A stretch of DNA of 64,000 bases from Bacillus safensis. Its GTDB lineage: Bacteria > Bacillota > Bacilli > Bacillales > Bacillaceae. The position numbers and the translations under genes are program-made. The DNA lies in the NCBI GenBank assembly GCA_030159235.1, contig BSBG01000010.1, positions 257 through 64,256 of the forward strand. Direction: 5' to 3'. The notes beneath the pieces are model-generated. The model was given only the letters and a program-made list of their open reading frames with translations. It did no database searches and was not told where the DNA came from. Below are positions 17,067 through 26,911 of this stretch, piece after piece; within the stretch, counting starts at the first letter, position 1, and each line of letters starts with the position of its first letter.

Positions 17067-19049
17067 TTATTTTGAAGAAGAGCTGGATTCATCTTTGGCG
17101 GAAGAGGAATCTTCTTCATCCTGTACTTTCTTTGTATAGTCATAATCGTTGCGTTCGATTGGTGTAAAGCCTTTAGGCTTGTAGAAACGGAGTAAATCTT
17201 CGGTGACAATCTTATCAGAAGTCTCCAGCATCTTTTTCACCGTTTCATTTTCTTGTGATGCCTTGTCAGTCGGCTCGATCTTCTCGCCTGTTTTGTTGCT
17301 GTAATAGTTATTGCCTACTTTTGTGTAGTCCTTAGACACGAAGTCACCGTTTCTAAATGGCACAAGCTCTTTGAAGTTCTTCGATAAGATATCAGAACCA
17401 GACATTAAATAGTTCTTCGTATCATCGCCGAGCAGGTGCAGAAGGGTTGGTGCGACATCAACTTCACCAGAGTATTTATGAATCTGTCCACCTTTCACGC
17501 CAGGCACATGGATAAAGAGCGGCACACGCATAAGCTGAGCATTTTCATAATCTCCAATTTTTTGTCCTGTCACTTTTTCCATTGCTTCATTATGGTTTTC
17601 AGAAATGCCGTAATGATCTCCGTACATAATGACGACTGTATTGTCATAGAGACCTGACTTTTTCAAGTCGTTGAAGAACTGTTCAATGGCTTCATCTAAA
17701 TAATGAGCCGATTGGAAGTAGTTATCGACGACAGAGTCTCCAAAGTCACCAGGTTCGAAATCGGTATCACCTTCATCCATTCCAAATGGGAAATGGTTGG
17801 AGAGCGTAATGAATTTCGAATAAAACGGCTGCTTCATGCTTTTAAGAATGGGCATAGATTCTTTGAAGAACGGTTTGTCTTTCAGCCCATAGTTCTTCGT
17901 ATCTTGCTCATTCATATCGTAGTACTCAGAATCGTAAAATCTGTCATATCCAAACGACTTAAACATTTCATTACGGTTCCAGAAGGTTTTCGTATTGCCG
18001 TGGAATTCTGCTGACATGTATTGATCCTTCTTCAGAATACCAGGAAGTGCTTGATATGTGTTTTGCGCTTTGTTAATAAAAACAGAGCCCTGTGATAATG
18101 GGAACAGCCCAGTATCCATCATAAATTCAGCATCAGATGTCTTTCCTTGTCCTGTTTGATGGAAGAAGTTATCAAAGTAAAACGTTTTGTTATCATGAGC
18201 AAGTGAATTAAGGAATGGCGTTACTTCTTTTCCATTCACTTTATAATCAATGACGAAGTTTTGCAGAGATTCAAGAGAAATTGTAATGACGTTCATGCCT
18301 TTTGCTTTCCCATAATATGCAGGGTTTGGATCAGCACTGTTCGCCTTTAAATAATTCTCTACATCTGTTACGTCATTTGAATTTGCCAGAGCACGCTGGC
18401 TGTTTGATTTCACATTTTGAATGGCATCAAACACAGTAAAGTTATAAGCACCCAAATATTTGACTAAATAATTGCGGTCGAACGATCTTGATAAAAGCTC
18501 TGGACGATCAATCTCTGCAGCGACTAAGTTGACTACAAAGATCACAGCAGAGGACACAAGGACGAGTCTAAACGATTTTGACTTTTGAACAGGTACAGTC
18601 GCTGTACTTGTTTGCTGCTGCCTTTTCATGCGGACTGCGAGTACGATCAAAATGATTGTATCGATAAAGTAAAACACATCAGTCCAACGCATGAGTGAAA
18701 ATGCACTATCACCTAATTGTCCGCCATTCGTTCCCGCCTGCATCACTGTAGGCAGCGTGATAAAGTCATTGAAGAATCGATAGTACACGATGTTTGCGTA
18801 AAGTAAAAAAGACATGAAAAAGTGAATCACAATGATAGCGGCAGGCTGCCATTTTTTCTTGAACAATAAACCAAAGCCAAGAAAGAACAAGCTGGAGCTA
18901 ATAGGATTCACGAAAAGCAAAATATGCTGAAGCACATTTGATATACCAAGTTTAAATTCAATTAAATACGCTGAATATGTTTTGAGCCACAGTAAGATGG
19001 CTGCAATCACAAAGAAGCCGAGACCTCTTTTTTGAATAAATGTTTTCAT
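17067..19049 (-). CDS. ltaS: Lipoteichoic acid synthase LtaS
   Basis: Protein of 660 aa. Five N-terminal transmembrane helices (residues about 10-190) precede an extracellular sulfatase-fold domain. The catalytic threonine is Thr304 in HQTGQGKTSDAEFM, and metal ligands are in ITISLESLQNF and VIMYGDHYGISENHN. It polymerises glycerol phosphate from phosphatidylglycerol onto the glycolipid anchor. ATG at 19049 (MKTFIQKRGLG) with AAAGGAGTG upstream was chosen; the open frame reaches 19178 but has no ribosome binding site there. The tail is rich in Ser/Asp/Glu (about 15 residues). Positional match to yflE. Confidence 0.94.
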   Translation of the reverse strand: MKTFIQKRGLGFFVIAAILLWLKTYSAYLIEFKLGISNVLQHILLFVNPISSSLFFLGFGLLFKKKWQPAAIIVIHFFMSFLLYANIVYYRFFNDFITLPTVMQAGTNGGQLGDSAFSLMRWTDVFYFIDTIILIVLAVRMKRQQQTSTATVPVQKSKSFRLVLVSSAVIFVVNLVAAEIDRPELLSRSFDRNYLVKYLGAYNFTVFDAIQNVKSNSQRALANSNDVTDVENYLKANSADPNPAYYGKAKGMNVITISLESLQNFVIDYKVNGKEVTPFLNSLAHDNKTFYFDNFFHQTGQGKTSDAEFMMDTGLFPLSQGSVFINKAQNTYQALPGILKKDQYMSAEFHGNTKTFWNRNEMFKSFGYDRFYDSEYYDMNEQDTKNYGLKDKPFFKESMPILKSMKQPFYSKFITLSNHFPFGMDEGDTDFEPGDFGDSVVDNYFQSAHYLDEAIEQFFNDLKKSGLYDNTVVIMYGDHYGISENHNEAMEKVTGQKIGDYENAQLMRVPLFIHVPGVKGGQIHKYSGEVDVAPTLLHLLGDDTKNYLMSGSDILSKNFKELVPFRNGDFVSKDYTKVGNNYYSNKTGEKIEPTDKASQENETVKKMLETSDKIVTEDLLRFYKPKGFTPIERNDYDYTKKVQDEEDSSSAKDESSSSSK

Positions 19050-19624
19050 ATAAACACTCCTTTTCTCCGATACACGGAAGAGGCGGAACGAAAGAAAACG
19101 AACCATTAGAATATACCACGAAATACGTAAATAGAAAAGTCGTAACCTGTGAAGAACGTCAGCGGCCTGTCCGAGCACTAAAAGGAGAGAAAACGAAAAT
19201 ATAAGGACATCAAAAACTTTTTGTGAAAATCAACCTAATATTGACAGAAAATTCTGTAATTTCCCAGTTGTTATATCAATAAAACAGGTAAAAAGACACA
19301 AGTCTAAAGAATTAATTTGATTTCTGTAATGGCCATTTAGAGAGTATTTCCAGTGTTTATTCATGTTTATGAAGATAAAGTGAGAAAAATGAGCATTGAA
19401 ATGGAAAAAACGAATGGATAAAAATTCCTCTTTATTGATATATTAATATATCTTTTGTTTCGTGAGCATAATCATTTTTATATGTTTTTTAAGGGTTTTA
19501 TTTCTTTTAAATTGTGAACAAATTATCTAAATATACTTAAGTGAACATTCGAGACTATAAACTTTTGAATGGGGGTCGATATAGACAGTGACAGGAAATC
19601 TTCCATTGAAAGGATTGATAGTAT
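19050..19624. other. AT-rich intergenic region between ltaS and the decarboxylase gene
   Basis: No convincing gene is present in this 575-bp stretch. It should hold the divergent ltaS promoter and the decarboxylase-chemoreceptor promoter. Base composition is clearly more AT-rich than the flanking genes. Confidence 0.7.
19558..19582 (+). promoter_or_regulatory. Candidate sigma-D-type promoter
   Basis: TAAA (19558-19561), a 13-bp spacer, then GTCGATAT (19575-19582), seven of eight bases of the sigma-D -10 consensus GCCGATAT. The spacer is about two bases shorter than typical. Confidence 0.45.
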
Positions 19625-21283
19625 ATGACTGTACGAGCAGAGAACCTCGTTCAGAACTGGTTTCCGAGTGAGGACGGAAATGCAGAAGAGCGTAAAGAAC
19701 TCATCAAATTAATGGAGCAGATCATTTCAGGGGTTGATCACCTAAAAGATCCAAACCGTGCACACCTAAAAGGTGAAAAGAATCGTGGGGAGGATTTTTA
19801 CAAAAGGCTCACTGAAACAAGTCAAATTCCGGTGAACGGCCAGCAAGCGGAACTTGTAAATGAAGAATTACTGAAGCTTTTACATAACCATCCATACCAC
19901 ACAAAGTATTTCTTCACGAACATTTTGCCAATGGCAAGTACACCAGGAATTCTAGGCATGCTGACAGCAATGCTGGTAAATGGAAACAACCTATGGGATG
20001 TTTATGGACCAGCGGGTGCAGAAGCTGAGGTCAGAGTGGTCTCAATGATGTCTAAGCTCATCGGATATGATCCAAGTGTGAGCGGGGGATACACAACATG
20101 GGGAGGTCAGGGAGCCATTTTCTCAGGACTACGTTTAGCGGTTGCAAAAGCTGCACCGGAGTCATTGCGAAAAGGTGTTCCGCAAAATCTTTATGCGTTT
20201 TGTTCTGATGCTGCACATTACAGCTTATTTAAGTCAATGGAAGCAACAGGACTTGGCACAGACAACTTGATCAGAATTAAGACAAATAAAGATCATTCAA
20301 TGGATATGGAAGATTTGCGTTGTCAAATGGAACGTGTTGCACAGGATGGCGGAATTCCCGTTTATATTGTGGCAACAACTGGTACAACAGATGCCATTGC
20401 AATTGATGATGTAAAAGGGGTACGTGAAACAGCAGAAGCTATAGCTGAGAAGTATGGTCTAAAGGTGCCGCATATTCATGCGGATTCAGCGCTAGGCGGA
20501 TTCTTTGCTTTCTTTAATGAGTATGATGTATTTGAAAACCCGCTGCAATTCTCAGACGGTGTTCTTCGTATGCTAAAAGAAATCAAAGCGAAATTTCAGC
20601 ATCTTTCTCTTGCAGACTCGATGTGCTTTGATTTTCAAAAGCTCGGTCAAACACCATACACATCTAGTTTATTCTTAGTGAAAAACGCTGCTGACTTAAA
20701 GCGTTTAGACTTGGAAGAACAAGAGACACCATATGTTGGACATAGAGGCTACGGCGAATACCATACGGGTTATACACTAGAATGCACAAGAATGGGAAGC
20801 TCAATCAGCATGCTGAGTGTGCTGTTAACGTTTGGAATTGAAGGCTACCAGCGCTTGCTCGGTCAATTCTTAGAAGTGAACCTAGCATTCAGAGAAACGC
20901 TTAGTCAAGAAATTCCGCAAGCCGAAGTCGTGAATGATGACAATGTAGGAATGGCTACATTATTTAGAATTTATCTAGACGGCTCACCGCGCTTTCAAGA
21001 AGAGATTTCTGGCGAAGCGACTTCAATGGAAATTGAGCGGAACAATGAATTGAACAAAATGCTGTTTGAAAAGCTTGGAGAGAAAAGAGACGAGATGTTC
21101 TTTGGCGATACAACGAAGTTTTTACTTGTCCATTCAAAAGAAGATCAAGAATTCTATCTAAGTGTTAGTAAGTTTTTTGTTATCTCACCTTATACGTTAC
21201 CAGAGCATATCCCTCATATCGTATCTTATTTAAAAGATGTGATTGCATCTGTTTGTGAACAATTTGAACATGTATATGCTTAA
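19625..21283 (+). CDS. Group II PLP-dependent decarboxylase, substrate unknown
   Basis: Protein of 552 aa of the glutamate/aromatic amino acid decarboxylase superfamily. The PLP Lys339 is in MCFDFQKLGQTPY. His198 (SDAAHYS) should stack on the cofactor, and Asp287 (HIHADSALGG) should bind the pyridine nitrogen. The cofactor-loop region TTWGGQGAIFSGLRLA is intact. The substrate cannot be read from sequence; an amino acid such as glutamate, aspartate or an aromatic one is likely. It is followed after 30 bp by a chemoreceptor gene with no terminator between them, and a sigma-D-like promoter lies upstream. This hints at a link to motility. B. subtilis has no such gene here. Confidence 0.8.
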   Translation: MTVRAENLVQNWFPSEDGNAEERKELIKLMEQIISGVDHLKDPNRAHLKGEKNRGEDFYKRLTETSQIPVNGQQAELVNEELLKLLHNHPYHTKYFFTNILPMASTPGILGMLTAMLVNGNNLWDVYGPAGAEAEVRVVSMMSKLIGYDPSVSGGYTTWGGQGAIFSGLRLAVAKAAPESLRKGVPQNLYAFCSDAAHYSLFKSMEATGLGTDNLIRIKTNKDHSMDMEDLRCQMERVAQDGGIPVYIVATTGTTDAIAIDDVKGVRETAEAIAEKYGLKVPHIHADSALGGFFAFFNEYDVFENPLQFSDGVLRMLKEIKAKFQHLSLADSMCFDFQKLGQTPYTSSLFLVKNAADLKRLDLEEQETPYVGHRGYGEYHTGYTLECTRMGSSISMLSVLLTFGIEGYQRLLGQFLEVNLAFRETLSQEIPQAEVVNDDNVGMATLFRIYLDGSPRFQEEISGEATSMEIERNNELNKMLFEKLGEKRDEMFFGDTTKFLLVHSKEDQEFYLSVSKFFVISPYTLPEHIPHIVSYLKDVIASVCEQFEHVYA

Positions 21284-21313
21284 ATCAAATCTGAGAGTGG
21301 AGATGTAGGAAAA

Positions 21314-23038
21314 ATGGCGAAACAAAGGAAATTTGGAGGATACACAGTATCCTCTAAAATCATGTCAGTCGTTGTCGTAACATTACTCGCAACTGTTGCA
21401 TTATTCGTTCTAACATTTTATCTAGTCAGCCAAGATTTATCATCCCAGTTATTAAAGCAATTTGATTATCGATTAACAGCAGATATCGATACAGCGAAAA
21501 AAGAAATCGATAATATGGATGGAAACGTTCTTGCTATTAGCGGGAAGGATGATCCGCTTTATGTAGGGATTAAAAAGAAATTCACGGAGCTTCAAGAAGA
21601 TCATACGCTTGAGAACTTATACGTGTTATCTAATAAAGGCGGTAAAGAAAGAATTATTGTTTTAACTGGGGAAGACAATGATTTTGATCAAGACTACGCT
21701 TTTTCAGATGAGATGAAACAAGCTCTTTCTGAGGATAAAATGGTCAAAAGTGATATTTACAAAGATTCGTTTGGCACACATAAATCAGTCTTTTTGCCAA
21801 TCAAAGATTCGGGCGGTGAGCTGACAGGAATTTTAGGGATTGATTTAGACGCGTCAGTTGTTCCAGCCACAACGAAGAAGCTGACAATCTACATTACAGT
21901 TGCATCTGCTATTGTGCTTATCGGCGGACTGTTCTTCTCCTTTATTATGGGTAGAAGAATTGCGAGACCAGCACGTTCATTGATGGAATCAGCGAACCGA
22001 ATTGCTGACGGTGATTTAACGGGAATGGTAGAGGTTCAAAGTAAAGACGAAATCGGCCAACTAGCCGCCTCTTTCCAAAAGATGCAGGGACGGATCAAAG
22101 AGCTTATTGCGAAAATCTCACATTCATCTAGTGAAGTGTCGAAAATGTCTTCACAGCTTCGCACTGTGACGAATGAATCAAGTCAAAGTGCGCAGCAAGT
22201 GTCAGAAGCCATGACGAATATGAGTGAAGGAATCAACGATTCTGTTGCAAATATTACGGATTGCACGACATCCGTGGCAGAAATTGATACTCAAATCGAA
22301 GGCGTCACAAAAGAAGTAGATGAAATGAAATCAGTTTCATCAGATGTACAAGAGCAGTCAGAATCTGGTCAAAAACTAGTGCAGCATGTGCTTGAGCATC
22401 TCAATATGTTACATGACAAGATGACGAACTCAAAGCAGGCAGCAGAAGAATTACAATCACATTCAACGGAGATTGAAAGTGTCATCTCCATTATTACCGA
22501 TATTTCAGCGCAAACGAATTTGCTTGCACTGAATGCTTCAATTGAGGCGGCACGTGTTGGGGAAGAAGGAAAAGGATTTGCTGTTGTGGCAGATGAGGTG
22601 CGCAAGTTAGCTGAGCAATCAGCGGATGCGGCTAAAACTGTTTCAGACCTCGTCATCGGCACACAGGAAAACAGCCAGCGTGTCCTTGAAAGTGTAGAGG
22701 AAAGCAGTAAAGCAGTGGAAGAAGGGCGTCAGCAAATGGAAGGCACGTCACAGAACTTCGCTGGTATTTACGACGGAGTGTCTCAATTTGCAAGCAGAAC
22801 GAACAATCTGCTCCAATCCATCAAGCAGGTTGAACGTGCATATCAAACGATATCGACATCGATTGAACAAATTTCTGTTGTATCAGAAGAGCATGCAGCC
22901 AGTTCTCAAGAAGTGGCAGCAGCAACAGAACAGCAAAGTGCTGGCATGCAGCAAATTTCAAGTGCGATTGAACAGCTCTCTGACATGTCAGAGGACTTAG
23001 CGCATATGGTTTCAACCTTCAAAGTCGACAAGAAATAA
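21314..23038 (+). CDS. Methyl-accepting chemotaxis protein with Cache-type sensor domain
   Basis: Protein of 574 aa. The first transmembrane helix spans residues about 16-38, followed by an extracellular domain of about 150 residues with a Cache-like pattern ([20 protein letters not shown], then [12 protein letters not shown]). A second helix lies near 192-214, a HAMP domain follows ([20 protein letters not shown]), and then the signalling domain. Its hairpin tip reads [20 protein letters not shown], and the C-terminal half has Gln/Glu methylation-type heptads. Resembles B. subtilis YoaH/YvaQ receptors. Co-transcription with the decarboxylase suggests that the ligand could be its substrate or amine product; this is inference. 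Confidence 0.9.
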   Translation: MAKQRKFGGYTVSSKIMSVVVVTLLATVALFVLTFYLVSQDLSSQLLKQFDYRLTADIDTAKKEIDNMDGNVLAISGKDDPLYVGIKKKFTELQEDHTLENLYVLSNKGGKERIIVLTGEDNDFDQDYAFSDEMKQALSEDKMVKSDIYKDSFGTHKSVFLPIKDSGGELTGILGIDLDASVVPATTKKLTIYITVASAIVLIGGLFFSFIMGRRIARPARSLMESANRIADGDLTGMVEVQSKDEIGQLAASFQKMQGRIKELIAKISHSSSEVSKMSSQLRTVTNESSQSAQQVSEAMTNMSEGINDSVANITDCTTSVAEIDTQIEGVTKEVDEMKSVSSDVQEQSESGQKLVQHVLEHLNMLHDKMTNSKQAAEELQSHSTEIESVISIITDISAQTNLLALNASIEAARVGEEGKGFAVVADEVRKLAEQSADAAKTVSDLVIGTQENSQRVLESVEESSKAVEEGRQQMEGTSQNFAGIYDGVSQFASRTNNLLQSIKQVERAYQTISTSIEQISVVSEEHAASSQEVAAATEQQSAGMQQISSAIEQLSDMSEDLAHMVSTFKVDKK

Positions 23039-23040
23039 CG

Positions 23041-23116
23041 AAAAAGGGCTAAAATGATCTTTATTTTAGCCCTTTGTCTCTTTTTTCAGCGTAATAGGGG
23101 GTTTGTCTAGACGATG
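23041..23116 (+). repeat. Terminator-associated repeat, shortened copy E
   Basis: Starts three bases after the chemoreceptor stop. It has the AAAGGGCTAAAAT/ATTTTAGCCCTTT hairpin, then TTTCAGCGTAATAG, and after an internal deletion GGGTTTGTCTAGACGATGA. The last element abuts the terminator stem at 23117. Confidence 0.75.
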
Positions 23117-23147
23117 AAGCTGACTCTTGTGAGAGAGTCAGCTTTTT
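23117..23147 (+). terminator. Terminator of the decarboxylase-chemoreceptor operon
   Basis: AAGCTGACTC/GAGTCAGCTT stem with an 8-base loop and six T. Confidence 0.85.
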
Positions 23148-23189
23148 TGCTATGCTTAATCAAATACTTGCGGCGAAAGGAGAAACGCT

Positions 23190-23576
23190 ATGGATTTTGC
23201 GCAGAGATTATCAGAAGAACGGATCAAAAAAGCGATGGATAACGGGGCTTTTGAAGGATTATCTGGCTTTGGGAAACCTCTGCCAAAAGATGACGCTGCT
23301 CATGTACCAGAAGAACTCAGAATGGGCTACCGCATCATGAAAAATGCCGGATATGCCGGGGAAGAAACAGTGCTGAAAAAAGAACTCATGACTGTCAAAG
23401 AGTTACTTCAATCGAGTATAGATGGAGAGGAAAGAAAGAAACTATCTCTCATCTGTGAAGAAAAACAGAAACGTCTCGATGAACTCACATCTAAGCGTCA
23501 AACGTTTGCCCGTCCAGCCTCCTCCTTTTACAAACACAAGGTCTACGAGAAATTAACAGAGCATAAAAAAAGATGA
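23190..23576 (+). CDS. DUF1992 (DnaJ-homologue subfamily C member 28-like) protein
   Basis: Cytoplasmic protein of 128 aa. The DUF1992 core is clear: DFAQRLSEERIKKAMDNGAF, then FEGLSGFGKPLPKD and ELRMGYRIMKNAGY. The C-terminal half is a charged helical region. Function is unknown; the family name comes from a domain shared with eukaryotic DNAJC28, and no J domain is present here. AAAGGAG lies about 7 bases upstream of ATG. A weak hairpin with a T run follows at about 23583-23617. Confidence 0.8.
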   Translation: MDFAQRLSEERIKKAMDNGAFEGLSGFGKPLPKDDAAHVPEELRMGYRIMKNAGYAGEETVLKKELMTVKELLQSSIDGEERKKLSLICEEKQKRLDELTSKRQTFARPASSFYKHKVYEKLTEHKKR

Positions 23577-23617
23577 TGACACGCTGCCTCTCTGAGCATA
23601 TGGAGGGAGCTTTTTTT

Positions 23618-23632
23618 ATGAAAGCGCTACAT
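23618..23632 (+). promoter_or_regulatory. Candidate cre site upstream of treP
   Basis: ATGAAAGCGCTACAT matches the 5' two-thirds of the CcpA cre consensus; the 3' part deviates. The trehalose operon is catabolite repressed in B. subtilis. Confidence 0.45.
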
Positions 23633-23647
23633 TTTATTGTTGACTAC

Positions 23648-23691
23648 ATGTATATACAAATATAAAATATGAATTGAACATGTATATACAA
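23648..23691 (+). promoter_or_regulatory. Pair of TreR operators
   Basis: ATGTATATACAA occurs at 23648-23659 and again at 23680-23691, in the same orientation and 32 bp apart, about three helical turns. It differs by one base from the palindromic tre operator TTGTATATACAA. Confidence 0.8.
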
Positions 23692-23742
23692 GTTTGTTGG
23701 TTCTTTTTTCTTATATAAAAAAACGATCTCGGAGGGGATAGC

Positions 23743-25179
23743 ATGGCTGATTATCAGGCAGCGGCAGATCAGATTGTGAAAGCCATTGGTGGCAAAGAAA
23801 ATATTGATCAAGCCACACATTGTGTCACAAGGCTGCGCTTTGTGCTAAAAGATGAAGGCAAGGTGGATGAGAAAGCGCTTGAACAAATTGAAGAAGTGAA
23901 GGGATCTTTCTCAGCAAACGGTCAGTATCAAGTTGTCATCGGCCAAGGGGTCGTCAATCGAGTATATGCAGAAATGGTGAAACAGACGGGAATTGGAGAA
24001 GCCACAAAAGAGGACGTCAAGCGTGCCTCTGATCAAAAATTGAATCCATTGCAGCGTGCTGTGAAAACGCTTGCGGATATTTTTATACCGATTCTTCCAG
24101 CGATCGTTACAGCTGGTTTATTAATGGGGATTAACAATATTTTAACAGCTCCTGATATTTTCTTCGATCAAAAATCGATTGTGGATGTGTATCCGGCATG
24201 GGCTGATTTAGCGAGCATGATCAATTTAATTGCAGGCACTGCCTTCACCTTCCTGCCAGCATTAATCGGCTGGTCAGCTGTAAAGAGGTTTGGAGGGAAT
24301 CCGCTTTTAGGGATGGTCCTTGGTCTGATGCTCGTACATCCAGACTTGTTAAATGCGTGGGGCTATGGAGCAGCTGAGAAGACCGGAGACATTCCTGTCT
24401 GGAATTTGTTTGGCCTTGAAGTGCAGAAGGTAGGCTATCAAGGGCAGGTTCTTCCAATACTCGTTGCCTCCTATTTACTTGCTAAGCTGGAATTATTTAT
24501 TACAAAAAGGACACCTGAAAGTATTCAACTGTTAGTTGTTGCACCGATTACGTTATTAGTCATTGGATTTTTATCATTTATCGTGATTGGACCTGTTACA
24601 TTTGCGATCGGTAACATTTTAACATCTGGACTTGTAGCCGTATTCCAGCAATTCGCAGCACTTGGCGGTCTATTATATGGCGGACTGTATGCAGCGTTAG
24701 TGATTACAGGAATGCACCATACGTTCCTCGCGGTTGATATTCAATTGATTAACTCAAAGCTGCACGGCACGTTCCTATGGCCAATGCTTGCACTGTCCAA
24801 CATTGCACAAGGATCAGCTGCACTTGCAATGATGTTTGTCTTAAAAGATGAAAAGCAAAAAGGTCTCTCACTGACATCAAGTATTTCTGCTTATTTAGGA
24901 ATTACCGAACCGGCCATGTTTGGGGTCAACCTGCGCTATCGTTTCCCGTTTATTTTTGCACTGATTAGCTCAGGGTTAGCCGGTATGTTTATCGCCTCAC
25001 AAGGGGTGCTGGCAAGCTCAGTTGGGGTTGGAGGCATTCCAGGAATCTTCTCGATTATCCCAAAATATTGGGGCGCATTTGCCGTAGGAATGGTGATTGT
25101 GCTGATTGTCCCGTTCATCGGTACTCTTTTATATGCAAAACTAAAAAAGAAGAAGGATTTATCACAAGAACTTAACTAG
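23743..25179 (+). CDS. treP: PTS trehalose-specific EIIBC component TreP
   Basis: Protein of 478 aa. The N-terminal EIIB domain has phospho-Cys27 in THCVTRLRFVL. The EIIC membrane domain follows from about residue 105 (about ten helices; GMHHTFLAVDIQL and GITEPAMFGVNLRYRFP are sucrose/trehalose-family landmarks). It imports trehalose as trehalose-6-phosphate, with an EIIA supplied by another system. First gene of treP-treA-treR, with GGAGGGG before ATG. Confidence 0.95.
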   Translation: MADYQAAADQIVKAIGGKENIDQATHCVTRLRFVLKDEGKVDEKALEQIEEVKGSFSANGQYQVVIGQGVVNRVYAEMVKQTGIGEATKEDVKRASDQKLNPLQRAVKTLADIFIPILPAIVTAGLLMGINNILTAPDIFFDQKSIVDVYPAWADLASMINLIAGTAFTFLPALIGWSAVKRFGGNPLLGMVLGLMLVHPDLLNAWGYGAAEKTGDIPVWNLFGLEVQKVGYQGQVLPILVASYLLAKLELFITKRTPESIQLLVVAPITLLVIGFLSFIVIGPVTFAIGNILTSGLVAVFQQFAALGGLLYGGLYAALVITGMHHTFLAVDIQLINSKLHGTFLWPMLALSNIAQGSAALAMMFVLKDEKQKGLSLTSSISAYLGITEPAMFGVNLRYRFPFIFALISSGLAGMFIASQGVLASSVGVGGIPGIFSIIPKYWGAFAVGMVIVLIVPFIGTLLYAKLKKKKDLSQELN

Positions 25180-25194
25180 TGGTGGTGAAGGAAA

Positions 25195-26892
25195 TTGAAG
25201 CAACAAACAAATGAACCGTGGTGGAAAAAAGCGGTGGTCTATCAAATTTATCCGAAGAGCTTTTTAGATACAACGGGGTCTGGTACAGGCGATATCAATG
25301 GCGTGACGAAAAAGCTTGATTATATCAAAAAGCTGGGGGCGGATTGTATTTGGCTCACACCAATGTATGAATCACCACAGCATGACAACGGCTATGATAT
25401 TAGTGATTATACAAAAATCCATGACATGTACGGTACAATGGCTGATTTTGAGCACATGCTGAAGGAAGCGCATGAGCGGGGAATACGAGTCATCATGGAT
25501 CTAGCAGTCAACCATACATCCATTTTTCATGAGTGGTTTCAAGCCTCACGTGGGTCAAAGGATAACCCTTATCGAGATTATTATATTTGGAAGGAGCCAA
25601 AAGCCGACGGTTCTCCGCCAAATGATTGGCAGTCGAAATTTGGCGGTCCAGCCTGGGAGCTAGACAAAGTAACAGGAGATTATTATCTTCATTTATATGA
25701 TGTCACTCAGGCGGATCTCAATTGGGAGCATGATGAGGTGCGCAGGAAAGTATATGACATCATGCACTTTTGGTTTGAAAAAGGAATAGACGGATTTCGG
25801 CTGGATGTCATCAACAATATCTCAAAGGATCAACGCTTTTTAGATGATGCCGGTCAATCTGTGCAGGGTGACGGCCGCATGTACTATACGGACGGTCCGA
25901 GAATTCATGAATTTCTGCATGAAATGAACCAAGAGGTTTTTTCAAAATACGACAGTATGACAGTTGGAGAAATGTCTTCAACGAATATCGCAGACTGCAT
26001 TCGATATACAAGACCTGATCGGCAGGAGCTGGATATGACGTTTAACTTCCATCATTTAAAAGTGGATTATCCAAATGGTGAAAAATGGGCGATCTCACCA
26101 TTTGATTTTCAAGAATTGAAGTCAATTTTGGCTGATTGGCAGACGAAAATGCATGAGGGCGGCTGGAATGCACTGTTTTGGTGCAATCATGATCAGCCGC
26201 GTATCGTCTCAAGGTATGGTGATGATGACATGTATCACCAGAAATCAGCAAAGATGCTGGCGACCACGATTCATCTCATGCAAGGGACTCCGTATATTTA
26301 TCAAGGTGAGGAAATTGGTATGAAAAATCCTCGGTTTGAGGACATTTCGTCTTACCGCGATATCGAATCACTCAATATGTACGAAGTCATGCTTGAAAAG
26401 GGGAAAACAAAAGAAGAAGCATTGGCGATTTTACAGGTCAAATCAAGAGATAATGCGAGAACGCCGATGCAGTGGACCTCTGAAAAGAATGCTGGTTTCT
26501 CAAAAGGAACTCCTTGGATTGAGCCAGCCAATAACGACATTTCGGTCGAAGCGTCATTAAAAGACCAGACGTCCATTTTCTATCATTATCAAGCCCTTTG
26601 CAGGCTGCGTAAAGAACTTGATGTGATCACATATGGCAGCTTCACCTTACTCTTAGCAGAAGATCCAAAGATTTTTGCTTATGTTAGAGAACACAAGGAT
26701 GAGAAGCTCCTCGTGATCAACCACTTTTATGCAGGGAAGGTGGACTTTACGCTTCCTGATGAGCTTGTGCAGGCTGCGAATGAGATGGAGCGAGAAGTCC
26801 TGTTATCCAATTATGAGGATGAGCCGGCAGATATCAAGGGATTTACGTTGCGTCCGTATGAGTCAATCGTTTATCATTTAACCAAACGCTAG
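25195..26892 (+). CDS. treA: Trehalose-6-phosphate hydrolase TreA
   Basis: GH13 enzyme of 565 aa. Conserved regions: DLAVNHTS (region I), DGFRLDVINNIS (nucleophile Asp), VGEMSS (acid/base Glu) and WCNHDQPR (region IV Asp). It splits trehalose-6-phosphate into glucose and glucose-6-phosphate in the cytoplasm. It begins with TTG, 15 bases after treP, preceded by GGTGGTGAAGG. Confidence 0.95.
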   Translation: MKQQTNEPWWKKAVVYQIYPKSFLDTTGSGTGDINGVTKKLDYIKKLGADCIWLTPMYESPQHDNGYDISDYTKIHDMYGTMADFEHMLKEAHERGIRVIMDLAVNHTSIFHEWFQASRGSKDNPYRDYYIWKEPKADGSPPNDWQSKFGGPAWELDKVTGDYYLHLYDVTQADLNWEHDEVRRKVYDIMHFWFEKGIDGFRLDVINNISKDQRFLDDAGQSVQGDGRMYYTDGPRIHEFLHEMNQEVFSKYDSMTVGEMSSTNIADCIRYTRPDRQELDMTFNFHHLKVDYPNGEKWAISPFDFQELKSILADWQTKMHEGGWNALFWCNHDQPRIVSRYGDDDMYHQKSAKMLATTIHLMQGTPYIYQGEEIGMKNPRFEDISSYRDIESLNMYEVMLEKGKTKEEALAILQVKSRDNARTPMQWTSEKNAGFSKGTPWIEPANNDISVEASLKDQTSIFYHYQALCRLRKELDVITYGSFTLLLAEDPKIFAYVREHKDEKLLVINHFYAGKVDFTLPDELVQAANEMEREVLLSNYEDEPADIKGFTLRPYESIVYHLTKR

Positions 26893-26911
26893 AAAATGGG
26901 GCGGAGGGAAA

